64,000 nt of DNA from Chrysoperla carnea. Taxonomy: Eukaryota > Arthropoda > Insecta > Neuroptera > Chrysopidae. Below are positions 35,600-47,145 of the stretch, piece by piece; the first letter of the stretch is position 1, and every line of letters starts with the position of its first letter. Both the position numbers and the translations under genes were made by a program. The notes beneath the pieces were generated by a model. It made no database searches. It saw only the letters and a list, made by a program, of their open reading frames with translations, and had not been told where the DNA came from. Location: contig NC_058337.1 of the NCBI RefSeq assembly GCF_905475395.1, positions 100,992,368-101,056,367 of the forward strand, in the 5' to 3' direction.

Positions 35600-38500
35600 T
35601 CACATAAATTCATCTGAATCATTTCCATCACCACCCATTAAATTGGAGCTCATGTTTTCGGTTTTCATTAACGTAAGATAACTTCTCAATTCAGCCTCTT
35701 CTTTTTTTCGTCGTTCTTCTTCTTTTTCCAGTTCTTTTTGTAAACGTTGTGATGTTTTCTTACTTTCACGTTCATTTCGATCTCGAGTTTCCCTTTCTAA
35801 TCTGAAATCTACATCACAATACTAAATAGTTTTGAGCTAAAGATCATTTATTTGGTAGTAGTAGGTAATATTAAAATAATTTCGTTTTCGAATTTTTGAG
35901 TGCTCAGCATCGTCTTTGGTCTGGATAGTTCTGAAATATTATTTGGTTCTTATAAAGGTTGTCACAAGAAGAAAATCCTGTTTTTAACCGACTTCTAACA
36001 AAAAAAAAGGAGGTTCTCAATTCGACTGTATTTTTTTTTTTTAATGTTTGTTACCTCAGAACTTTCGACTACGTGAACCAATTTTGATGATTCTTTATCT
36101 ATTTGAAAGCTAATGCTTCCCATGTGGTCCCATTTCATTTTGGTCTAGTTCTGACAACGGCATCCATGGGAAAACCATAAAAGTCTTAAATTTGCATTAA
36201 GTTTGCAAGACAAGAGGGCGAATAACTCAATATCACGCCAATCGATTTCGATGATTCTTGTTTTAGTGACAAATTAGACTGACTTCAAAAAAAAAACTTT
36301 TCCAAAACAAATTAATTTGCACTAAAAAGTAAAAAAATAACGATAATATCATGTAGTTAAAATTATTGTTATTTTTGGAGTCGGTGTCAGCTAAGCTAAT
36401 GTAGCAAACTTTTCTGTCTTAGTTGTTTCCTTGACTAAAACCGACTCCAAAAATAACAATAATTTTGAGTACATTATATTATCGTTATTTTTTTTTCCTT
36501 TTTGGGGCATATTAATTTGTTTTGGAAAAGTTTTTCTTTTGAAGTCGGTTTTCTTTTTGTTAAAAGTTTTTTTTTTATCATAAGACAAATTGCACTACAG
36601 GAAAGTACTTCTAAATGTTAGGGTGTTGGTTGCGGTTTCTTTTTAACGTTTGTTCAAAACCTTTTAAGTCAATGTAAACAGTTTAGTATAATAATAATAC
36701 AATTATAATTACCTGGATGACTTTCTGTTTTAGTTTTATTCAATCTATTTATGATATCATTACTACGTTTGGCAACACGAATTTTTCGTACTTCTTTTTC
36801 TTTATGAAAACTGACTTGTCCTACTTCCATACTAGGTGTTTTTTTAAGGTTTGCCCACATTGTATATACAACATCCACATCATTCATTTTGTTACCAGTA
36901 ATACTGTTTGCCTTAACTAATTGAGCAGCATCTTCCAATACTAGAGATGGAATGTCATCTAAAGTCTGTCCCTAAAAATAACCAATTTCATAAATTATTA
37001 ACATTAAAAAACAAATTTACTACTCAGCAGAACTAGGCGCAGAATTTATTACAATTTATGAGAGTCGCAGAAAATAAATCGATTAGCTGAATAGGGAATA
37101 TTCATGTATTTTTTTATATTTTTAATTCATTGTTTTACACCGTTATAACAAAGTAAAAAATATAAATACTGCTTAAAAATGCGTTAATTAAGTGTAAAAA
37201 AATATTTAAAATACATAGTTTTTTGGCGCTCTCTGTTGATGACGTATAAGTACGTGATCTGTCAATTGGTGACAGTTCAATTTATAATTTACACTTTAAA
37301 AAAATAAATTTGCAATACAGAATTTTCACTCGTTATTATTAAGTTTTCTAATAAAAAGCCGTAGAATAGTATAATTTAATGAAATACCATATAAAATGTA
37401 AGTAATTAATATCATACAGTATATCAACAAATTTGACAATCCCGTACAATGATGTCACGTCCGTATAAAAATTTGAATTTCCGTTTTAGAAATTTTTATT
37501 AATTAATTTTAAGTAATTAAAAAGGTATTAATTACTAAAATAATGGTTTAGTTGAAATGTCCAGTCATTAAAGTTACGGAAGAAAAATTTTTGAACCAAA
37601 TTTAAATTTCATGAATATTTCCTATTGCCCTATGCTATATATAAATAAAATATTTGTATGTGGTCGCTTATTTTTGCTGAACAAGCCCTTGAAAATAATG
37701 ATGCCGTCTGGATATCAACCTATTGAAGTGGTTGTCCTCGGTTTCGACAGTCCAATCAGGAAACTAATTCTGTAGTATACGATGTATATACAGGGCCTGT
37801 CGACCACAGCCCCAAAATCAATTTTCTAAAATATTTGCGAATGCAGCGAGTCATTCAGAATGCACATTTGTTATCTCTGAGCTATCGTGATGAGGAGTAG
37901 GTAGGGAGATTACTCTGCGTCGCTTCTTTAATTCCTAATTATTGTTATCAAGTGGTCATAGTGTCCGACAAAATCATTCTTGTGTTTTTTCAGACCGATA
38001 GCTTAAATATGACGTTATCATGCTCATTTGAAAACCCTTTCGACTCGCCAAATGGATGTCACTCACGAAATTTCAAACAAAAAGACAGTGTTGTCCCGCG
38101 GACTGTTATACTCGTTACGTATGAAAAACGATATGTATCGAATTTATTTGACCAAGATACGGTCAAATAAATCCGATAGAGTGATAAAAATTGGGTTTTC
38201 TAAGCAACCATCCACTACTTTTCCCCTCTACCCTTTGGTTAAATTCTCGAGTGCAAGGAAAATTTGTTTATTAAAAAACAGAACTTAACGATTTTTGCCT
38301 AATAAATCTTGGACGTGCATGTATTATCTAAAACCATTACTAAACTTATTTTTGTTTTCTAATGTAAGTGTTTATCTTGCATAAAACATTTCCTACGTGG
38401 AGTTATCTACAAAAAGTATGAAATTTTCTTGAAAACCAACTTCTCGAAGTGGCAAAATTTCAAATTATGACGTTTATTTTATGCCATTACTACTTTTGAA

Positions 38501-38783
38501 ACAGTAAAATTATCTTAAGGTTATTAAGTGAATATTAATTACCGGTTTTAATCTAAGGTAAACATGAGCTGAGGATACTTTATCAACATGAAACCATACA
38601 TCTTCAGGCCATCCCCATTTAATTAAATCTTCATCTAAAAAAATAATTGGTTAAATTGATAAATATCAATATTTCGAATAAAAAAACATTAAAAATTGAC
38701 ATAACCTTACTTTCATATTTATCTAAACCCATGAAAAGTGTGACAGGGGGTTGAACTACATTACTAGTAAAGTAAAAGACCAT
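35600..38783 (-). CDS. CCDC25: CCDC25, NFACT-R domain protein (four exons, complete)
   Basis: Small NFACT-R (DUF814) domain protein with a C-terminal coiled coil; the human protein has been described as a membrane sensor of extracellular DNA, and its function in insects is not something the sequence shows. Minus-strand exons: 38783-38711, 38634-38543, 36971-36713, 35808-35600; 210 aa (human 208). The N-terminus MVFYFTS, then [51 protein letters not shown] and [15 protein letters not shown] align with the family without gaps. The tail is Lys/Glu/Arg-rich and ends DGNDSDEFM like the vertebrate protein. Exon 4 uses the acceptor at 35809-35810 (TGTAG|ATTTC); a second CAG seven bases further in would shift the frame onto a stop. 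An AATAAA lies within about 20 bp after the stop. Confidence 0.95.
35985..36575. mobile_element. Foldback element in CCDC25 intron 3
   Basis: Long inverted repeat: left arm about 36281-36385, right arm about 36443-36550, spacer about 57 bp. Shared blocks are CTTTTCCAAAACAAATTAAT, ATAACGATAATAT and AATTATTGTTATTTTTGGAG followed by TCGGT. The sequence to the left (ACCGACTTCTAACAAAAAAA, AGGAGGTTCTCAATTCGACT, from 35991) carries the same ACCGACTTC end and probably belongs to the same element. Confidence 0.7.
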
Positions 38784-39175
38784 TTTTATCAAAAACTTTA
38801 GAAAATTTATGTTATTTAAAATTTCTACAAAAAAAAAAAATTATTATTAACTCTAACGTCAACGATACAACCATATGCAGAAAATCTTTTTTGGAAAAAG
38901 AGAAAGACATATACCTTACTTAAGTATTAAAAAAAGAACAGAATATTATTTCACTTGGAATATTGGAATCCAATCGCATAAAGATTTCATGAAATTATTT
39001 AACCAATAGTTGCCTTACATTACAAATTCTTTTGAAAAACATATTTTGAATCGTAGATTTTGAGTTAACGGTTTTTAGTTAGTTTGTTTTGTGTCATCTT
39101 TTTAAAATAGTGTTTTAAAGTTTATTTTTTTAATCAATGCGATTTTAAAAGTTTTTTTTTTTTAATTATATAAAA
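38784..39175. promoter_or_regulatory. Putative shared promoter, CCDC25 (-) and 47-aa ORF (+)
   Basis: 392 bp separate the CCDC25 start codon from the ATG at 39176. The head-to-head layout suggests a bidirectional promoter. No specific element was identified. Confidence 0.35.
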
Positions 39176-40749
39176 ATGGCAGATAATGTGCCAAACGATA
39201 AAAATAATGGACCTGCAGAGGACTTGGAAAATCAAACGCAAAATATGTAAGTTTAATACTTTTTAGTTAACCTCAAAAAATTGATTACAGTTTTGAGATA
39301 CAATAATTATGTTTACAGTAAAATTTTATATATTTAATTAATTCCTAGTGTTTCTAATTCCTAAACATTGTAAAGTAGTTTTTTTTTTTTGAAAAATTAT
39401 TAAATAAATATTCGACAAATCAATTTTTCTGAGTAACACTTTACTGAAACAAAATAGCTGTTATATTAAAATTCCTAATCCAAAAATTAATTCAAAAAAA
39501 GTATTTGTTTTCTGACATGTTTATTCAATTACTTCCATACAAAATTAAAGAGCTAAAATCATATTATTTGGAATATAATGGCAACAAACATCATAATAAT
39601 GGAAGACATGTCAGAACCATTTTTTCTTATGAAAAATCAGGTCAAAATTTATTTTTTGTCCAAAAGTAAAGGTCTTTTATACGCTGAGTTAAATTTTTAC
39701 TAAAGCTGAAGTGCTAAAGACAAAAACTTGAAAAAAAACGAAACTAACATGAACTACTTGTTATTTTTTTCGAATTATCCCAGAGAAAGGATATTTTAAA
39801 TTTAGAGACTGTAGATTGTGTGAAAATTAGCTTCTTTAGTTAATACTTCTGCACCCTATTTTTAAGTTTAAAAGTTACCCAAATAAAAAACTAATAACTT
39901 AGTGTAGACGCTTCTTCTAAAGCTTTGAGAGTTTGATTTAGTGTGCATATTTTAATACTCCAACCTAATCCGATAATATTAAACAGTGGCGTAGCTCGCC
40001 TTGGAGGGGCCCCATTGAGCTGCGGACCCCCTTCGGTTTAAAATAAGTTATTTAACAATAGGATCATAATTAGATATAAATCTCTCCAAACTGAAATTTT
40101 ACTGTTGATTTCACTTTGCAATAAAATATCGATGGTATTTTCTTAACCAAATATTATAAGATAGAGATGCATTAATATGCTGCTGTGAGCCCGGGGGTCC
40201 CGTATCATTGATACGGCTGATACGGCGGTAGTAACGCCCTTGATATTAAAAGAATTCTGAAATGGAGGGGGAAATGATCTCATTTCAACAACTCAAAGTG
40301 CTAGAACAAATCAAGAAAATATAAATTATAAACAGATAAAAATATGATCATGTTGGTATCATCCCCAAGTACTATCCAAATATTAATTCACTCAGCTCTT
40401 ACAATTTCCGAGAAAATCATTTAAAAGAGCCGCTTTTAATATTTTGGAGTTTTATAAAGGGATTTTCTGTGAAACTATTCAAGATAGAATGTTCGCAATG
40501 TTTAAGTAACTTCGAGCAGTTACTTTATTGCGCCTTGTTTCACGTCAAGGCAATTAAATAATAGTCGCTTCAATTAATGTTTTTACTCAGAAGTCCTCAA
40601 TAACAGCTCCGATTTTTGTTACTTAAAAAAAAAAATGTTTCTTTTTGTATATTATTTAAAATCAAAAACCTTTCAGAGAAAGGAAACGATCTGGAAGAGG
40701 AAAAGGCAATGTCCCGACTGATATATCGGCGCTCAGTCTAAATCGCTAA
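39176..40749 (+). CDS. Candidate 47-aa protein in two exons
   Basis: Exon 1 is 39176-39246 (ATG in a TAAAA-ATGG context; ends AAATAT|GTAAGT, a consensus donor, phase 2). Exon 2 is 40677-40749 (after CCTTTCAG; stop TAA). Joining gives MADNVPNDKNNGPAEDLE, then NQTQNI, then ERKRSGRGKGNVPTD and ISALSLNR. The product is hydrophilic, acidic at the front and with a basic RKRSGRGKG patch, so a nucleic-acid or nuclear role is conceivable but unproved. I do not recognise a family. Exon 2 is GC-richer than its flanks, which favours coding. The intron contains a hAT MITE (39984-40242). If exon 2 is not the true partner, exon 1 would belong to a longer gene. Confidence 0.4.
39976..40250. mobile_element. 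hAT MITE with perfect 8-bp TSD
   Basis: The element 39984-40242 (259 bp) is flanked by ATATTAAA at 39976-39983 and 40243-40250. Ends CAGTGGCGTAGC and GTAACGCCCTTG are imperfect inverted repeats. It is GC-rich internally (GGAGGGGCCCC, GCCCGGGGGTCCCG) against an AT-rich background. No ORF. Confidence 0.8.
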
Positions 40750-43694
40750 TTATAGAAGTTTGAAATTTCGAAAGGTTATTGATTTTATACTGTAGGTGTC
40801 ATTTTAGAAAGAATTTTTTCAAATTCATCTCTTAAAGGGGTGAAATAGGAGATAAAAGTTTGCACAGTTTTCAATTTTTTTAAGTGTAAAATAGTTATAA
40901 TTCATTGAGTATATCCGAAAAGATGACCATGAATTATTTTACATTTACTATTTTAAATTTTTACATAAATCTTTAATTTATAGTTCAAAATTATGATCAT
41001 AGATGGAGCAGTAAACTGTTAGCTTGCTATCCTAGAAATCCTCTTATGAGCCTGATACCCACTAATAATTAAGCTGCAAGAGGTTAATCTTTAAAGCTTT
41101 GGTTGCTTAATAATTACCTTGGCATTTGGAACATGTAAGTAATCTTTTGAACACTCCTAAGTCCTAAGTTGTAATTAAGTCGTAAGTGGTGAATTTTTTA
41201 AGTTATTGTCTCATTTTTGACTATAGCTTGAAAAGTTCACCACATACAACTTAATTATGGATATCAGAATGTTTGAGGAGTTTCTGGCCAACTGATTTAT
41301 CACTTACCAGACGAGCATGTTACTCAGGTCAAGTACAGGATCGAATTTAGAATTCGGAAGCCTTGGGAGAACATTTGGTATAGCCTTATCCTTGGGACTT
41401 GACTCCACTGATTTCGTCCTAAATCGGACCCTGGGTCAAGCACAAACATTTGGGTCCAGGTGTATCCCTAAACTCGAAAAACACTCCCTGTACCCAAGTC
41501 CTATTATAACATCTCTATAGGGTTATAATAACGCTTGAAGTTTCGTGACATAACTTTCAGTTTTTAGTAAATTTCCGCAGGAAATGGAGTTATTGCTTTT
41601 GTACTGATGGTGGAATTTTGAAAAAAATTTTCAAATGTTAATCGATTCTACCTAATGTCAAAAATGACCAACGTCCTGAAAAATGACCACCTCTCGAGCG
41701 GTCGTAATTTAAGTCCGTTTTTAATAAAATTTGGCATCAAGAAGGCTTTTGGTATTTGAAAGGTTAAGTTTGTTAATGAGAAAAATCGACAGATAAACAA
41801 GAAGTGGGAGGGTGCGCAAAATACAAAATTTTTTGGTCAGTTTCTGCTGTGATTTTTTCTCTAGGCTTTGAGTTTTCGAAATAAAAATTCTTGGGGAACT
41901 AAAACTGCAATATTCGATTTTAAGAAAAATGTTTTTTTTGTTTTGTTTTTTTTTCTTTTATCTCTGAATGAATTTGCTTAACTAACGCAGCTCCTGCGCT
42001 ACGAATTTTTATTTTTTTAATAATAGAAGTTATTGGATGTATGCATACCCTCTTTCTTAATAATTATAAACAAAGACAAACTATACAACGATAATTCTAT
42101 TTAGATATAAATATCTCATTCTTTGAAAAAAACAAGTGAAAACAAACAATTGACTAAGTTAATTGTTGAAATACCCTGTATAGACAGTGTTGATTAATTG
42201 ATCACATTACACATATACCTATACATGCCACACGTTTGAAAATTCACTACTGGAATTGCCAACAGAGTGAGAACCACGTCTCAAAGTAGATTGACAAGGA
42301 TAGTAAATGTCGAGGCCTGGTCATAATACGCATGTCTTAATATACAACATAATATCCTGGCGCGTATTTAAAATAAGATTATACCACTTTTAAATAAAGT
42401 TAAAACAGTATCTTTTGAACAAATTACCATTTTACCATTTTTATAATTTTTTTTCATAGAATTAACACAAAATTATCTAACAATATTACTCGTTTGAACG
42501 TTAAATCAAAATAAAATTTTATTTATTTATTTTAAGCACATGTGAATTTGAAATATAAACACATCATTGAAGCAGCTGATTCCGGTTATACGATCATGCG
42601 CATTGAATACCAGGCCTCCAAAATGGTGTTTCTCCGTCAGCTGTTTGAATATTGTATTTTCATCTTTGTTAATTAATCTACTCTTGTGACGCCAAAATAT
42701 ATATACATACTTGGTATACACTGGGCTTATCTATTTAAAATATATGATCTAAGGGTCACACATACATAACTGATAATCCCATATTAATATCCAAATCTAG
42801 TGTTGTGTCCACGTGAGTAAACAGTGATGCTTACAAAAAAATATTTCAAACAAAAGTTGTTTATTTTTTGATAAGGAACATTTTTTACATTTAAACTTTT
42901 GTTATATCTCTTACGGTTTACAAGACCCTACGGGTCCAAGACCCAATTGACCTATGTTGCTCATTTACGAACTTGTACGTCCTGAGTGCGCTGTAAAAAT
43001 TTCAGCTTGATATCTTCTAGCGGACGGACGGACGGACAACCGGAAATGAATTAATTAGGTGATTTTATGAACACCTATACCAAAATTTTGTTAGTAGCAT
43101 CAATATTTTTAAGCGTTACAAACTTGGGACTAAACTTAATATACTATGTATATATTTCATATATACATGGTATAAAAATATACACTGTTAATAAATTAAT
43201 ATCATTCCAGCTTCCATAGCGCACGTGCAGTTTACTTTATAATGTTTATCAATAATAGAAATTATTAAAAAAAGATAAATATATATATTACATATAATAT
43301 AAAAAAGAGACGTGTATATTAGTTCATAATATTATGAATATTTGAAATAGTGTCTGTTAAGGATTTTAGGGAGCAATAAATTCAGTTTACAATAGACAAC
43401 ACAGCTATTACAATTGTACCTAAATAAGGGTTGTGTTTTCATCAAATTTTTTAAGATAAACAATTAATTTTCTCCAAGTGTTAACTGTTCAGAGTGAGGA
43501 CAAGAATAATAATTTTTATGAAAGTGTTGTTTTCTGATATTAAAATGTAATATTTCCTTTTTTATTTGAAATGAGTGCAGTTTTTTTTTCTTCTTTGTTG
43601 TAAATTAAAATATTAAAATTTAATAACAATGTAAAAAAAACATTCTTGTGATTAGTTTTTTTGGTATTTTGTGTTTTTTAATTTTAATTGTTAT
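40750..43694. other. Gene-less stretch with one large R1 copy
   Basis: Holds the inverted R1 repeat at about 42125-43147, itself interrupted by unrelated DNA at about 42245-42800. A GC-richer segment at 41310-41520 has a chance 67-codon frame but no splice or homology support. No gene seen. Confidence 0.45.
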
Positions 43695-43820
43695 ATGGGA
43701 CTAAGTTTAATTTTAATATATTTGATTGTTGTCATGTCATTTTTAAATTATACGGGGGTAAGAAGTCCTCCAAGACGTATATGGTCACCACCAGCCCCGG
43801 ATGTTTTTCCATTTTGGTAA
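43695..43820 (+). CDS. Candidate signal-peptide micro-ORF or first exon
   Basis: ATG at 43695 opens 41 codons: a hydrophobic start MGLSLILIYLIVVMSFLNY followed by a Pro-rich segment RSPPRRIWSPPAPDVFPFW, then TAA at 43818-43820. The last bases also read TTG|GTAAGA, a consensus donor at 43817, so this could be the first exon of a secreted or membrane protein whose later exons lie beyond long introns. A hydrophobic N-terminus followed by a compact Pro/Arg-rich tail is what a secretory leader would look like. No homology is claimed. Confidence 0.3.
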   Translation: MGLSLILIYLIVVMSFLNYTGVRSPPRRIWSPPAPDVFPFW

Positions 43821-44079
43821 GAAAATTAAAAATTTTACTTAAAATATAATTCAATTTTTTTTTATAAATATGTCGAAAGAGTTGCCAATTGTTGTAGATA
43901 ATTTTAAAAATAATAATTTGAACAAGAATTTGTTCACCATTCGGAAATTCGATATTTTTTTTAAAGGGGGTGAATATAGAAAGAAAATAATTTTTGAGCA
44001 GTTAATTAAAGGTCCCGGATTTAACTCCCGATTCATTGGATTAATTAATTTTAAATTTATTTAATTTTTGTTTGTTTCT

Positions 44080-44360
44080 TTACATTTTTTAAGTGGAAGC
44101 GTGAATGCTATGCTTTTCAATGAAGCAAGTGTGATGTCGTTTTGATTCAAGCTAGCAGGCAGGTACTGGGCTACATTTGGCTTTACTTTGCCTTCTTGTT
44201 CGCCGTGTTGAACATAAAGCCCGTAAGATCCTTTTTTCAGATATATTTCTACCCCGTCTCTTGATCCTTCAAGTTTACTGACTAGTTTAGTAAAAGACTT
44301 AACCCAAATTGCTGAAGGATGTGTGGAGTTTACCCAATTTTTATATCCTGTTTTATATTA
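44080..44360 (-). pseudogene. Bacterial-like DNA topoisomerase I C-terminal fragment
   Basis: On the minus strand a frame open for about 90 codons (about 44354 down to a TAA near 44066) has no host-like start codon. It reads HPSAIWVKSFTKLVSKLEGS, then VEIYLKKGSYGLYVQHGEQE and LNQNDITLASLKSIAFTLP. The pattern G..(V/I)xLKxGxYGxYVQxG ... LPxxLxxxxITLxxxL is that of the C-terminal repeats of bacterial topoisomerase I (Toprim_C_rpt type), which occur in alphaproteobacteria such as Rickettsiales. GC content is visibly higher than in the flanks. The rest of topA is absent. The upstream side is bounded by an R1 repeat from about 44368. I infer a small insertion of endosymbiont DNA; a search is needed to fix the donor. 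Confidence 0.5.
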
Positions 44361-44790
44361 TCTATTTTAGTCTCAAGTTTGTAACGCTTAGAAATATTGA
44401 TGAAACGAACAAAATTTTGGTATAAGTAAACACGGTAACTCAAAAACGAAGAGAAATGAAGATAAATAAGCGACATAGGTCAATTGGGTCTTACGCACTC
44501 ATCTTGTAAATCAATAAAACAAAAGTTTAAAAGCAAAAAGAAGGTTCCTTATAAAAATATAAACAACTTTTGTTTGAAACATTTTTTCTCAAACATCGTG
44601 GTTAAACTATAAAAGATAGGGAGTTGAAATTTTACGTGATATTGTGAAAAATTTCGAAAAACGAAGAAAAATTCTATAAAAACTTTCGGAATTTTCGAAA
44701 ACAGAACAAATGGCAGCCAAAAGACCGACATAAGCGCATTCGTTTTTTAAACTCTTCTAATTTGTTAAAAATAATGCAAGTACTGAATTG

Positions 44791-44972
44791 TACTAAAAAG
44801 TAGAAAATAATTTTTCTATGAGTCACTCATACACGATTTTGTGTAAAAGTTGGAGGCTCTCAATATAAAATATCAGGAATGAATAAATGAACGAATGAAT
44901 GAGCGCCTCAAGCTTTTACATATTGTCGTATGAGTGATTCATAGAAAAAGTTATTTTCTACTTTTTAGTACA
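44791..44972. mobile_element. Hairpin MITE (family with 52130-52462)
   Basis: Left end TACTAAAAAGTAGAAAATAA followed by TTTTTCTATGAGT pairs with ACTCATAGAAAAA-like sequence and TTATTTTCTACTTTTTAGTA at the right end. Arms are about 45 bp, the total about 182 bp. The terminal motif ACTAAAAAGTAGAAAATAA is shared with the element at 52130-52462. Confidence 0.7.
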
Positions 44973-45221
44973 ATAAAACACTGTCCCATTTTTATTAAAA
45001 TTTTAAATTTAAAACTAATAAAAATATATTTATGTCAAATATGGTAGAAGCGATGGGAAAATCAGGTGAATCGGTTAAATACTTTTGTAAAATTATTAGC
45101 AACATTTTTTAGTTCCAAATTCTGAGTATCCTTTAAAATCGATTTTATTGTCAGAGAGTTCGCACCGCTTTCGCTTTGGCTAATTAAAATCTAAATTAAT
45201 TATCCTGAAGTTAAAAGTTTT

Positions 45222-45434
45222 GTCTAGTTATTGAAATAAATACAACGATACTCGAAATAAAATTGTATATTAAGAAATGCTATTAATGTCGCTCAATATC
45301 GATATATCGATTTCGATCGATATTTAGCGACATGTAAGTTTATTGAATGTTTTTTATTTGTATTTTGTTAAATAGAATTTCTTAAAATACAATTTTATTT
45401 CGAGTATCGTGGTATTTATTTCAATAACTATGTC
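45222..45434. mobile_element. Nested-palindrome MITE
   Basis: Outer arms about 45223-45283 and 45373-45434 share TAGTTATTGAAATAAATAC, CGATACTCGAAATAAAATTG and TA(T/A)TTTAAGAAAT-type sequence. Inside them is a second palindrome, TGTCGCT...ATATCGAT...ATCGATAT...AGCGACA. The whole is about 212 bp. Confidence 0.7.
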
Positions 45435-46528
45435 TCAACTCGAAGTCAACAAAAATTCATCCTTATATTAGAAGTTTTAATTTTATGTTCAAATGCTTCG
45501 AGAAATTTTAATACCAAGTAATATGATTGCCTTTATTAATAGAAGCGAATAAATCTGTGTAGAAAACCGATACGATGTATGCGGTAAAATTTTTCTTGTT
45601 CAATTTTCCTTTTTTTTTCATAGGGAATTCTTGTAGTTGTTTTGGTACACACTTGACGGCAGCCGTTTTATTGTTATTGGAAATAATAAATCTTTCTATG
45701 TTAATTTAAAAAATATAATTGAATGTGGCTTTGAAATATCATCCCACGAGCTTAATTTAGATTCATGGTTTTAAAACAAAAATTGGTAATGATTTCTTTT
45801 TAAGTCCTCCCTAATTAAATTAAAATCTATTTATTTTTAAACCTACACGATCAGCTAGACGAACTGAAGTTACATATATTCAAGGGAAGCTGTTTTCTTA
45901 AATGTAATAATGCTTAAAAGTCGGGTGTGTAGAGCCATAAAACTTCTAAAAAACTTTGTTAAATTTCAATTGGAAATTGAAATTGAAAAATAATTTACTA
46001 AATCATAAAATTATTCGGTTTAGATCAGGCATGGTTAAACTCACAGAAGTACCTCGGACTCCTAACTTAAAATACGAGTAAGACAGCGACAACCTAAAAT
46101 ACGACTAAGACACAGAGACAACATTTTTTAACCTATTTTAGACCAGGTATGGGTGAGACTACTTATTAAAGGTTTTATAAACTTGATTCCAAATTGTTCA
46201 TTTTAATAGTTCTTATAACAGAGTTTATAATAATAAATAACTAATCTTTTTGTGATAATGCAAGAAAAAAGGATTTGAAATGTAATATAGTTAAAGTACA
46301 GTTTTTAATAAAGTATTAAAATTATTCTTCTTATTTAGTACAATAGAATATTTATACTGGGATAGGGCATTCAAAAAGTATGGGTCAAGAACTTGAGACA
46401 CTTTGTTTTTATAATGAAATTAAAATGCATCCCTCTCCTCTTCTTCATGAATCCCCTAGGCTGGGATAGGGGTCAACTTTAAAATCTTAAAAGGAAACAT
46501 CCATTTTTATACCCTGTATATAGTGATA

Positions 46529-46831
46529 GTGTGTCCTCGGGTAGACTAGGTTAGGTCTCAAGTAGGTCCGCGGTATGCTTAGGGTAGCGGGTTCGATTCC
46601 CGCCGTCGCAACAAAATTAATTTAATTAATACTTGTGATGGGATGGTGTAGTGCATGGTATATGCATGAAGGAGGTGCACTCAGCCTCTGAAATTGAGGA
46701 GCTGATAAATGAAATTATCAGCGGAAAGGTTGGTAAAACACATGGTATCACAATGGGCTGTATAGCCTAAGTGTGTCCTTCGTGGACAGCCAATATAACC
46801 TAACCTACCTCTATCCGGGGACACACTATAT
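46529..46831. mobile_element. TIR element with an internal tRNA-like box B
   Basis: Left end TAGTGTGTCCTCGG followed by GTAGACTAGGTTAGG and right end CCTAACCTACCTCTATCC followed by GGGGACACACTA are inverted repeats of about 31 bp. Internally, GCGGGTTCGATTCCCGC (46588-46604) is a textbook tRNA T-arm/box B. A block TGGTGTAGTGCATGGTATATGCAT (about 46645) recurs at 49196-49220. So the element may be a DNA-type MITE that captured, or evolved with, a SINE-like unit. Confidence 0.55.
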
Positions 46832-47145
46832 AATCGTATATGAAGGCAGTTGAGAGTAGTATTTATGGTAATTAAATGTGCGGCATATTTAAAAATAATT
46901 ATAATTAGGCCTGTTGTCAAACAATTGATACAAATTAAAATAATTTCGTAATTTAAAGTTTTTTTTTCCTATGCCTACAATAGCACCCACACGTATCCAT
47001 TCCATTATGGTGGATTGCCATAAAATAGATTGTATTGTGATAAAACACAGCTGCTCATTCTTAAATATTTTCAGTAATGATATTTTGTGTTTATTTTAAT
47101 AAAAAATAACAAATATGTTGATAAATCTAATATTATTGTCTACTA

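Noticed and set aside
41317-41520. 67-codon plus-strand frame in GC-richer DNA
   Set aside because: No start context, splice sites or motif; the composition looks like a repeat.
46565-46612. Possible functional tRNA because of perfect box B
   Set aside because: No matching box A or cloverleaf at the right spacing; it is inside a repeated element.
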